From: an uncultured Brachyspira sp. | GTDB lineage: Bacteria > Spirochaetota > Brachyspiria > Brachyspirales > Brachyspiraceae | Length of the DNA stretch: 12,915 nucleotides | NCBI RefSeq assembly: GCF_910578695.1 | Contig: NZ_CAJTQJ010000055.1 | Location: forward strand, 1-12,915 | Reading direction: 5' to 3' | Shown: piece by piece, positions 6,744 to 12,915 of the stretch | Numbering within the stretch: position 1 is the first letter of the stretch | How the letters are laid out: each line of letters begins with the position of its first letter | Notes under the pieces: generated by a model | Database searches by the model: none | Told to the model about the DNA's origin: nothing | Seen by the model: only the letters and a program-made list of their open reading frames with translations | Translations under genes and position numbers: made by a program

Positions 6744-6774
6744 AGGCTTTAAATAAAAAAACTATTTAAAGCCT
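6744..6774. terminator. Shared hairpin between convergent MATE and cbiB genes
   Basis: AGGCTTTAAATA (6744-6755) and TATTTAAAGCCT (6763-6774) form a perfect 12-bp stem with a 7-nt loop. On the minus strand it is followed by a T-rich stretch (complement of 6735-6742), so it fits a terminator for cbiB better than for MATE. It probably serves both directions. Confidence 0.7.
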
Positions 6775-6831
6775 AATATACTAATTAAATAATTTATATT
6801 TTTTAATTATCTTAATTTTTGCTATATTATT

Positions 6832-7806
6832 TTATCTTATAGAAGATATAAGCATAGAAATAAGCTTAATTATTATTAATGCTGATAAAGAAAATACAGC
6901 AGAAATTAATATAAGTTTATCAGCTTTTTCTATATCGTTAGGATTCAAATCTTCTAAATATTCTCCTACCAATGGTCTGTCATATATTTCACCGTCTTTT
7001 ATATATTCTCCGCCAAGCTCTATATTCAAAGCTCCTGCAATACTAGCCTCAATTCTTGATTTATTATTTTTTCCGTCTCTTTTTAATGTTATGAATGCAT
7101 TTTTATATTCATACCTTAAAAACATAGCCGTAAATATATTAATTATAGATACAAATATAGAAGGTATTATATTTAATATATAGCATAATTTAATATTAAA
7201 TATTCCAAATGCATCATCAGTTTTATTTTCATCTATATATATGGTGTCCGAAGAACTTTCAGAAAGCGTATAAATAACCTTATATGCTATTAATAATGCC
7301 GCACCGCCAATCAGTAAAAATACAGCAGGATATATATAATCTTCAGAAATACTTATAGCTGTGTATTCTATAGTATTTTTTATTAACTGTTCTTTTTCCA
7401 TATCTTCCGTATCTATTTCAGTATTTTCTTTTAATAGAGATTTAGCTTTTTTTATATCATTATTTTTTAGGCTGTGAAATATATATGAACTTATTTCTAA
7501 AGGCTTTCTTATACCTAAAGCTATATAGCATAATATCAATTCTATAATTAATCCTAAAATAAAGTGAATTTTATATAATAGCATTAATAGAAAAAAAGTT
7601 ATTATAAAACATATTGCCGTGATTATTATAGAAAATAAAGCTCCTGTTATAAAAGCTGCCGATTTGCCTGATTTTTTTGACTTTTTTCTAAATAAATCTT
7701 CTGCCATAAAATGCAGTCTTGATATAAATACAAAAGGATTAAAATTAATTTTTTTTACAAATATATTTAAAAGAAAAGATATAGGCAGTATTAATAGTAT
7801 TTTCAT
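6832..7806 (-). CDS. cbiB: CbiB/CobD family protein (adenosylcobinamide-phosphate synthase), highly diverged
   Basis: A 324-residue polytopic membrane protein that aligns along its whole length to CbiB, the enzyme joining aminopropanol phosphate to adenosylcobyric acid. Retained: LGIRKPLEISSYIFHSL (97-113), LKNNDIKKAKSLL (113-125), IEYTA (146-150), P160, IGGAALLIAYKVIYTL (166-181), FG (200-201), SIAGALNIELGG (255-266), and P278 with G281. Lost: the N-terminal D-GDP/HP motif, AEN and DG after E147 (now AISISED), NTLDSM (now YTLSES), the acidic DDxxN and the Arg of PAR in the segment at 207-217, and SPN (now KNNKS). The fold is therefore fairly safe but activity is doubtful. The neighbour 44 nt upstream is a CobC-like phosphatase, which supports the cobalamin assignment. 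Only a weak GGAA precedes the ATG. Confidence 0.78.
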   Translation of the reverse strand: MKILLILPISFLLNIFVKKINFNPFVFISRLHFMAEDLFRKKSKKSGKSAAFITGALFSIIITAICFIITFFLLMLLYKIHFILGLIIELILCYIALGIRKPLEISSYIFHSLKNNDIKKAKSLLKENTEIDTEDMEKEQLIKNTIEYTAISISEDYIYPAVFLLIGGAALLIAYKVIYTLSESSSDTIYIDENKTDDAFGIFNIKLCYILNIIPSIFVSIINIFTAMFLRYEYKNAFITLKRDGKNNKSRIEASIAGALNIELGGEYIKDGEIYDRPLVGEYLEDLNPNDIEKADKLILISAVFSLSALIIIKLISMLISSIR

Positions 7807-7850
7807 ATTGTTTATTCCAATAAATATTATTACTAATAATCATCGTAAAA

Positions 7851-8435
7851 TTATAACTTTTCTATAATACTTATATAATTTTTATCATCAATTTCTGTAT
7901 AATATCCGCATCCGTTAGGCAGCAGATAATCATAAAAGTATAATTTCTGCTTATCATATATACTGAATATAGACATAATAACCCCTCCATGAGTTACAAT
8001 TGCAGTATAATCTAAATTATTTTTTTTCATATCTTCTATTATATAGAGGTATGCATTTTTAGTTCTTTTAAAGAAATTTTCAGAATCTTCTCCGTTTGGA
8101 ACATTGCTTTTCCAATCAGATTTAAAAAATTCTTTATAATAATGATTATTTTTTAATTCTTCGTGATTTTTGCCTTCAAAATCCCCGAATCCTCTCTCTT
8201 TAAGATTTTCAATAACTTCTTTATCCATAAGCTCAAAATATATATCAGCTGTTTCCATACATCTTTTCATAGGACTTGAATATAATTTTTGAACAGGCTT
8301 ATATTTATCTATAATATTTTTTTTATTTATTAATGCTTCTTTTCCTGCTTCGGATAATGGAGCATCTGTAGAACCTAACCATCTTCCTTCTGCATTCAGC
8401 TGAGTTTGTCCGTGTCGTATAAAAAGAATTTTCAT
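7851..8435 (-). CDS. cobC: Histidine phosphatase, probable alpha-ribazole phosphatase
   Basis: A 194-residue cytoplasmic phosphatase of the histidine phosphatase superfamily (CobC/GpmB branch). The catalytic RHG is at 7-9 with phospho-acceptor H8. LYSSPMKRCMETA (51-63) supplies R58. The acidic residue is E80 in LKERGFGDFEG. The second histidine is H149 in THGG. PNGEDSENFFKR (113-124) matches the conserved PxGES segment. CobC removes phosphate from alpha-ribazole phosphate or adenosylcobalamin phosphate. The superfamily is broad and the motifs alone do not fix the substrate. The choice rests on the CbiB-like gene directly downstream in the same transcription unit. GGAG (8448-8445) lies 9 nt before the ATG and a promoter lies about 50 nt upstream. 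Confidence 0.85.
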   Translation of the reverse strand: MKILFIRHGQTQLNAEGRWLGSTDAPLSEAGKEALINKKNIIDKYKPVQKLYSSPMKRCMETADIYFELMDKEVIENLKERGFGDFEGKNHEELKNNHYYKEFFKSDWKSNVPNGEDSENFFKRTKNAYLYIIEDMKKNNLDYTAIVTHGGVIMSIFSIYDKQKLYFYDYLLPNGCGYYTEIDDKNYISIIEKL

Positions 8436-8482
8436 AATTGATTACTCCGACTAAAATATTTTATTTTTCATTCATATTTTAC

Positions 8483-8510
8483 ATTATAATTATAGTTTAT
8501 TTTTTTTCAA
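8483..8510 (-). promoter_or_regulatory. Predicted promoter of the cobC-cbiB pair
   Basis: TTGAAA (8510-8505) and TATAAT (8488-8483) lie on the minus strand with a 16-nt spacer; a second TATAAT abuts at 8494-8489. The start would fall near 8476, leaving a leader of about 40 nt. No cobalamin riboswitch fits into this short leader. Confidence 0.55.
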
Positions 8511-8623
8511 TATATAATGCAATTTTTTAATAGAATTTATACTATATTAAAAAATAGTAATTAAGTAATTAATAAAAAAAATTAATATAAGTATTATATA
8601 TATAAAAAATAGTATTAGTTTTT

Positions 8624-8664
8624 TATTGACAATTATTGACAATTTATGAATATTGTACTATAAT
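8624..8664 (+). promoter_or_regulatory. Near-consensus promoter of hppA with duplicated -35
   Basis: TATTGACAAT occurs twice in direct tandem (8624-8633, 8634-8643), giving two perfect TTGACA hexamers at 8626-8631 and 8636-8641. The second is exactly 17 nt from a perfect TATAAT at 8659-8664. In the spacer, ACAAT (8639-8643) and ATTGT (8652-8656) form an inverted repeat that could bind a regulator. This is the best promoter in the window. Confidence 0.85.
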
Positions 8665-8696
8665 CTAAAATTATGAAATTTTACCAAAATTCAAAA

Positions 8697-8704
8697 AAAG
8701 GGTG
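8697..8704 (+). promoter_or_regulatory. Ribosome binding site of hppA
   Basis: AAAGGGTG ends 6 nt before the ATG at 8711. A GTG inside this site (8702) is in frame but would place the start codon within the ribosome site itself, so the ATG is preferred. Confidence 0.7.
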
Positions 8705-8710
8705 TATATT

Positions 8711-11107
8711 ATGAATTATGAAATATTAGCTGAAAATGCCCGCTTTTTTACAATATCAGCGGCAATATTAACATTAGCCTTTGCATTCTATTTTTATAAA
8801 TGGATGCGTAAACAAGATGAAGGTAATGAAACTATGAAAGAAATAGCTTCGCATGTCCGTTCCGGTGCTATAGCTTATCTTAAACAGCAGTATAAAGTTA
8901 TAGCTTTCTTTTTTGCAGGAGCTTTCATTATTTTTGCTGTTCTTTCTTATGCATTAAAGGTTCAGAATCCTTTCATTCCTATAGGATTTTTAACAGGCGG
9001 TTTCTTCTCAACTTTATCAGGCTTTTTAGGTATGAAAACTGCTACTTATGCATCGGCTAGAACAGCTAATGCAGCTAGTAAGTCTTTAAATGAAGGCTTA
9101 ACAATAGCTTTCCGTTCAGGTGCAGTTATGGGGCTTACAGTAGTAGGCTTAGCTCTGCTTGATATTTCTTTATGGTTTATAGTTTTAAATATTTGGCTTG
9201 ATAATAGTCTATTAGGTACTGATTTTCTTAATTTAGCTTCTACAGGAATAGCTAAAGGAACTGCTGAATATACTGCTGCCAAAATGCATTTTATCACTAC
9301 TACAATGCTTAGTTTCGGAGTAGGTGCTTCTTTCCAAGCCTTGTTTGCCCGTGTAGGAGGCGGTATATTTACTAAAGCTGCCGATGTAGGTGCTGACTTA
9401 GTCGGTAAAGTTGAAGCTGGAATACCTGAAGATGACCCAAGAAACCCTGCTGTTATAGCCGACAATGTTGGCGATAATGTTGGCGATGTTGCAGGTATGG
9501 GTGCTGACCTTTATGAATCTTATGCAGGCTCTATACTTGCTGCTATGAGTTTAGGTTCTGCTGCTTTCGGATATATTAACCCTGATGTAAGTCCTATATT
9601 CGCTGTATCTCTTCCTATGATACTTGCGGCAATAGGCACTCTTTCTTCTATTATGGGAGTATTCTTTGTTAAAACTAAAGAAAATGCTACTATGGGAGAA
9701 TTATTAAAGTCTTTAAGAGTCGGAGTTTATGTAAGCAGCGTTATTATTATAATAGTTGCTTTCTTACTTGTAAAAACACTTCTTCCGAATAATTTAGGAT
9801 TATTCGTTTCTATAATTGTAGGGCTTATAGCAGGCAATGTAGTAGGATTTTTCACAGAATATTATACAGCTGCCGAATACAGACCTACTCAATGGGTAGC
9901 TGAACAGTCTAAAACAGGTCCTGCCACAGTTATTATCGGCGGGCTTGCTGTAGGTATGCAGTCTACTTTGGTGCCTGTTGTTACAGTTGTTATATCTATA
10001 ATATTAGCATTCGGTTTTGCAGGCGGTTTCGGTACAGGAGCTTCTTCATTCTCTCAAGGCTTATACGGTATTGCTTTGGCTTCTGTAGGTATGCTTTCTA
10101 CTTTGGGTATTACATTGGCTACAGATGCTTATGGTCCTATAGCTGATAATGCAGGCGGTAATGCTGAAATGTCAGGACTTCCTGAAAGCGTTAGAGAAAG
10201 AACAGATGCTTTGGATTCTTTAGGAAATACTACTGCTGCTACTGGTAAAGGCTTCGCTATATGTTCTGCTGCTTTAACTGCTATGGCTTTAATTGCCGCA
10301 TATATAGAAGAAATCAAAACTGCATTAGGAAGAATGATTAATACAGGAAATTTAACTTCTATAGATATAGGTACTGTTCAGTATACCGCTAATAGTGCTA
10401 AAGAGTTATATGATAAAGTGGTTTATAGTTTGAGTATGAATGAGTTTATGAATGCTTTTAATATTCACTTGATGAATCCTAAAGTATTAATAGGCATATT
10501 TATCGGTGCTATGTTGGTATTTTTCTTCTGTGCTTTAACTATGAAAGCTGTAGGACGTGCTGCTGCAGGCGTAGTAGAAGAGGTTAGAAGACAGTTCAGA
10601 GAAATTAAAGGCTTGCTTGCAGGTGAAAAAGGCGTAAAAGCTGATTATGAAAAAGCTGTTCAAATATGTACTAAATCTGCTCAAAAAGAAATGATTGTTC
10701 CTTCTGTGCTTGCTATCATTGTGCCTATTGTTGTGGGCTTTTTATTCGGAGTACCTGCTGTTATAGGTATGTTGGTAGGAGGATTAACTGCAGGATTCTC
10801 TATGGCTGTTATGATGTCTAATGCGGGCGGTTCTTGGGATAATGCCAAAAAATATATTGAAGCAGGAAACTTAGGCGGTAAGAAAATCATTGATGAAAAA
10901 ACAGGAGAAAAGATTACTAACCCTAATCATGCTGCTGCTGTTATAGGAGATACTGTAGGCGATCCATTCAAAGATACTTCAGGACCTTCAATAAATATTC
11001 TTATCAAATTAATGAGCTTGATAAGTGTTGTATTTGCAGGTGCTATAGTTGCTTTCTCTCCGAAGATTCAGGCTATATTAGGTATAGCTGATAAAATCAT
11101 TAAGTAA
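8711..11107 (+). CDS. hppA: Membrane-bound ion-pumping pyrophosphatase, K+-dependent, probably Na+ type
   Basis: A 798-residue inner-membrane enzyme that couples pyrophosphate hydrolysis to ion export; about 16 helices are expected. The catalytic site is intact: DVGADLVGKVE at 225-235, the DNVGDNVGDVAGMGAD segment just after, DAYGPIADNAGGNAEM at 472-487, NAGGSWDNAK at 704-713, and DTVGDPFKDTSGPS at 747-760. In GNTTAATGKGF (505-515), A509 and G512 are the marks of the K+-dependent class; K+-independent pumps have Lys and Thr there. The gate glutamate is in DLYESY (E269), as in Na+ pumps such as that of Thermotoga, and not four residues later as in plant H+ pumps. Na+ or dual Na+/H+ transport is therefore inferred. 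A hydrophilic insert of about 50 residues lies near 540-590. The gene is less AT-rich than its neighbours, suggesting high expression, in line with the strong promoter. Confidence 0.97.
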   Translation: MNYEILAENARFFTISAAILTLAFAFYFYKWMRKQDEGNETMKEIASHVRSGAIAYLKQQYKVIAFFFAGAFIIFAVLSYALKVQNPFIPIGFLTGGFFSTLSGFLGMKTATYASARTANAASKSLNEGLTIAFRSGAVMGLTVVGLALLDISLWFIVLNIWLDNSLLGTDFLNLASTGIAKGTAEYTAAKMHFITTTMLSFGVGASFQALFARVGGGIFTKAADVGADLVGKVEAGIPEDDPRNPAVIADNVGDNVGDVAGMGADLYESYAGSILAAMSLGSAAFGYINPDVSPIFAVSLPMILAAIGTLSSIMGVFFVKTKENATMGELLKSLRVGVYVSSVIIIIVAFLLVKTLLPNNLGLFVSIIVGLIAGNVVGFFTEYYTAAEYRPTQWVAEQSKTGPATVIIGGLAVGMQSTLVPVVTVVISIILAFGFAGGFGTGASSFSQGLYGIALASVGMLSTLGITLATDAYGPIADNAGGNAEMSGLPESVRERTDALDSLGNTTAATGKGFAICSAALTAMALIAAYIEEIKTALGRMINTGNLTSIDIGTVQYTANSAKELYDKVVYSLSMNEFMNAFNIHLMNPKVLIGIFIGAMLVFFFCALTMKAVGRAAAGVVEEVRRQFREIKGLLAGEKGVKADYEKAVQICTKSAQKEMIVPSVLAIIVPIVVGFLFGVPAVIGMLVGGLTAGFSMAVMMSNAGGSWDNAKKYIEAGNLGGKKIIDEKTGEKITNPNHAAAVIGDTVGDPFKDTSGPSINILIKLMSLISVVFAGAIVAFSPKIQAILGIADKIIK

Positions 11108-11131
11108 TTAATTATTTTTTGATATAAATAT

Positions 11132-11168
11132 AAGCTGTCTTACTTAATAAAAGTTAGACAGCTTTTTT
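11132..11168 (+). terminator. Intrinsic terminator of hppA
   Basis: AAGCTGTCTTACTT (11132-11145) pairs with AAGTTAGACAGCTT (11151-11164) with one mismatch around a 5-nt loop. The stem runs into six T residues (11163-11168). It begins 24 nt after the hppA stop codon. Confidence 0.93.
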
Positions 11169-11202
11169 AATAATTAATAAGCAGTTAAAAAAAGAGTTTA
11201 TT

Positions 11203-11964
11203 ATGAGATTATTAAAATACTTTTTATTTATTAATATTGTAATGATAACTATTACATATAATGCATTTGCAGGCTTAGAGATAAATTTTCAAAACTATTA
11301 CGGAATTGAATTTCCTTTTAATTCTATAGATGTAAATAAGGATTATAAAAATACTATTTATGAGAGTCCTAAAGGTACTTTAGGTTTTGAAATGAATTTA
11401 TTTTTTCAGGTAGGAAATTATTTTAAATTATTTGAAAATGATTATACAAGCATAATCAAGGGAATTAGTTTATTTGCTGATATAGGCTTTAGTATGAATG
11501 TATTGATGTCTGATTATAAGCAGAACAGTATAAAATATACAGAGATTATCTCATTTTATTCTATGATGATTGGTGCTTCAGTTAAATTAAATTTCAGTAA
11601 GATGTCTATAGGATTAGGCGGAGGAATATTAGCTCCTTTATATGCTATTACTGCTTCAAGCAAATACGGAGGGACTATTACAGCACCTAATTTAAATAAT
11701 TGGAATGCTAGTGATATAAAAGAACTATTTAAAGTTCCTATAATGCCTTATATGAAAATTACTTTTGAGGGCTTTTTATATCTTCTTCCTAATTTAGCTG
11801 TTAATGGAGGAGTTTATATGATATATAATTTCGGTATGCAGTATAACACTGATACTATTAACGGCAATTTAGGGCATAATATATATAATAAGTATAATTT
11901 TTCTGCTTTATCTGTAGGTTTATTTTTAGGCTTATCTTTTGGAAGAAGCGGCGGATATAATTAA
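11203..11964 (+). CDS. Putative outer-membrane beta-barrel-like exported protein
   Basis: A 253-residue protein with a clear signal peptide: MRLLK, a hydrophobic core, and likely cleavage after NAFA at 23. The mature part alternates short amphipathic strands rich in Gly, Tyr and Phe (GLEINFQNYYGIEFPF at the start; SIGLGGGILAPLYA near 145-158; SALSVGLFLGLSFG near the end). This looks like a small outer-membrane barrel, the type often seen as porin-like or lineage-specific surface proteins in spirochaetes. No named family is recognised. The ribosome site is weak (AAAGAG, 6 nt before the ATG). The start lies only 34 nt after the hppA terminator, so expression depends on read-through or on a promoter overlapping that hairpin. 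It converges with the lipoprotein gene. Confidence 0.8.
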   Translation: MRLLKYFLFINIVMITITYNAFAGLEINFQNYYGIEFPFNSIDVNKDYKNTIYESPKGTLGFEMNLFFQVGNYFKLFENDYTSIIKGISLFADIGFSMNVLMSDYKQNSIKYTEIISFYSMMIGASVKLNFSKMSIGLGGGILAPLYAITASSKYGGTITAPNLNNWNASDIKELFKVPIMPYMKITFEGFLYLLPNLAVNGGVYMIYNFGMQYNTDTINGNLGHNIYNKYNFSALSVGLFLGLSFGRSGGYN

Positions 11965-11983
11965 TTTAAAATTCTATATAAAT

Positions 11984-12015
11984 AAAAACCCCCTTGCTTA
12001 ATATAAACAAAGGGG
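11984..12015 (-). terminator. GC-rich hairpin between convergent genes
   Basis: CCCC...TTG (within 11989-11996) pairs with CAAAGGGG (12008-12015), with one bulged base and an 11-nt loop. On the minus strand the stem is followed directly by TTTTTATTT (complement of 11980-11988), so it fits an intrinsic terminator for the lipoprotein transcript. It may also stop the plus-strand transcript, which lacks a T-run after it. Confidence 0.65.
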
Positions 12016-12159
12016 CATATTTAATCAAAGCCTACTAGGATAATTATGAAGCTTGAGTAAATATCTAAAATATTATTTTAGAGTTTGTAAATAACAGTTT
12101 TTATACTGTAGGCAACGGGTATAGTAATATACACCCCTATATACTCTTTAATAAACATA

Positions 12160-12177
12160 AAAACTATCATCAGTTTT
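12160..12177 (-). other. Small AT hairpin overlapping the lipoprotein stop codon
   Basis: AAAACT (12160-12165) and AGTTTT (12172-12177) form a perfect 6-bp stem around ATCATC. The stop codon of the lipoprotein gene (12178-12176) lies in the stem. It may protect the 3' end or be a weak terminator; it has little GC. Confidence 0.35.
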
Positions 12178-12673
12178 ATTTACTACCATCACCGCCAGAA
12201 GCTTCAGCTTTCTTTTTTGCTTTGCAAGTAATATCTACTTCTCCATCTTTAAATCCATCTGCACTTAATTTAACTTTAACTTTAAATGTTTTTTGAGTAT
12301 CATCAGTAAATGCAGCAGCAATATCTTTTTTCATTGTTAAAGTAGTACCGTTATAAGAGAAATTAGCTTCACTAGCTCCAGTAAGACCAGATACACTAGA
12401 AATTGTATAAGTTATATTTTTTGCTTCTGAACTTATTCCATTTATAGTAACATTTTTAGTTATATCAGCAGTAAATTCAATATCGGTACCAAAATCAACT
12501 TCACTTGAAGGTACCAATGTACCTAAGTCTTTTTTAGTGTCTCCTTGATCTCCGCCGTCTGGTTTTTCTGTAGGTGTGTTTGTGCTTGGCTTAGTAGTTT
12601 TATTATTACAACTTACGCCTAATAATGATAAAGCCATTACCATTATAAAAATAGATAAAATTTTTTTGTTCAT
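12176..12673 (-). CDS. Small lipoprotein with Thr/Pro/Gly/Asp-rich stalk and one beta-rich domain
   Basis: A 165-residue lipoprotein. The N terminus MNKKILSIFI is followed by a hydrophobic core and LLGVSC, with the probable lipidated cysteine at 22; the lipobox is relaxed, as is common in spirochaetes. Residues 23-49 form a Thr/Pro/Gly/Asp-rich stalk. Residues 55-155 form a Thr/Ser-rich beta domain (DIEFTADITKNVTINGI, then NITYTISSVSG, then KVKVKLSADGFKDGEVDI) that looks immunoglobulin- or cadherin-like. The tail is Lys/Gly/Ser-rich. AAAAGGAG lies 8 nt before the ATG and sets this start, although the frame is open upstream for another 51 codons. Codon use is less AT-rich than the neighbours, suggesting good expression. 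Function unknown; surface or periplasmic display is inferred. Confidence 0.85.
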   Translation of the reverse strand: MNKKILSIFIMVMALSLLGVSCNNKTTKPSTNTPTEKPDGGDQGDTKKDLGTLVPSSEVDFGTDIEFTADITKNVTINGISSEAKNITYTISSVSGLTGASEANFSYNGTTLTMKKDIAAAFTDDTQKTFKVKVKLSADGFKDGEVDITCKAKKKAEASGGDGSK

Positions 12674-12681
12674 AGTATGAA

Positions 12682-12689
12682 CTCCTTTT
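12682..12689 (-). promoter_or_regulatory. Ribosome binding site of the lipoprotein gene
   Basis: AAAAGGAG on the minus strand, 8 nt before the ATG at 12673. It decides for the 165-residue form. Translation from the in-frame ATG at 12826 would put a hydrophilic stretch in front of the signal peptide. Confidence 0.85.
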
Positions 12690-12826
12690 AATAATTTTTT
12701 ATAATAAACATTATTTCTAATGCTTATTGCTGAATTAAATGAATTATGACTTTTTTTATGAGAATTATTTATATTAAATGGATTTAAATAATGGATTTTA
12801 CTTGAAAGTTTTATTAATTTATGCAA

Positions 12827-12915
12827 TACAAAAATAGTATGCTGATATATTATAGTTAATTGGGATTTAAAATATTTTTTATTGTTTAAAGCAGAATTAT
12901 TGCTGAGTGCTGAGT
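12827..12915. other. Right edge, upstream of the lipoprotein gene
   Basis: AT-rich DNA without a gene. A TATAAT on the minus strand (complement of 12850-12855) has no good -35 partner. The last 14 bases are GCTGAGT twice in tandem (12902-12908, 12909-12915), cut by the window edge. Confidence 0.4.

Noticed and set aside
8436..8482. Cobalamin riboswitch before cobC
   Set aside because: The leader is only about 40 nt and shows no B12-box-like sequence.
8702..8710. GTG start for hppA three codons upstream of the ATG
   Set aside because: The GTG forms part of the AAAGGGTG ribosome site. The ATG at 8711 has correct spacing.
9046..9465. 139-codon minus-strand frame inside hppA
   Set aside because: Long antisense frames are expected opposite a gene with biased codon use. 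It has Pro/Ala/Ser-rich shadow composition.

Overview
The window looks like a piece of a very AT-rich spirochaete chromosome, most likely Brachyspira. This rests on the extreme A+T content, Lys/Ile/Asn-rich proteins, AGGAG-type ribosome sites, a signal-peptide beta-barrel-like protein and a small lipoprotein with a relaxed lipobox. It is inference from style, not a database match. No rRNA, tRNA, CRISPR array, insertion sequence or phage gene is visible, and the content is mostly chromosomal housekeeping.

Left third (about 130-4850, all minus strand). Reading in the direction of transcription from 4851 down: a PepSY-like protein without a signal peptide, an exported protein of unknown function, a glyoxalase II-type metallo-beta-lactamase hydrolase, a DUF1848 protein with a C-terminal radical-SAM-like cysteine cluster, tilS (tRNA-Ile lysidine synthase) and a YjbQ/UPF0047 protein. 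Spacing is tight (15-43 nt) down to tilS. yjbQ is 107 nt further on and has its own promoter-like sequence. tilS is bracketed by short tandem repeats: four 15-bp units carrying in-frame ATGs at its start, and a 17-bp duplication covering its stop codon.

Middle (4852-8450). A 498-bp gene-free region holds an unusual G-free tract, then an inverted repeat and a promoter for a plus-strand MATE transporter. The MATE gene converges, across a shared hairpin, with a minus-strand pair: a CobC-like histidine phosphatase followed by a CbiB-family membrane protein. This pairing points to the lower-ligand stage of cobalamin assembly. The CbiB protein has lost most of the polar residues that are invariant in its family, and this is the most interesting observation in the window.

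Right third (8451-12915). A near-consensus promoter with a duplicated -35 drives hppA, a membrane pyrophosphatase with the sequence marks of the K+-dependent, probably Na+-pumping type. It ends in a strong intrinsic terminator. A putative outer-membrane barrel protein starts only 34 nt beyond that terminator. It converges with a minus-strand gene for a small lipoprotein with a Thr/Pro/Gly/Asp-rich stalk and one beta-rich domain.

The genes do not form one obvious pathway. The working units are the tilS-containing cluster, the cobC-cbiB pair, the stand-alone energy-coupling pyrophosphatase and the separate envelope genes. I did not find a clear new defence or mobile system.
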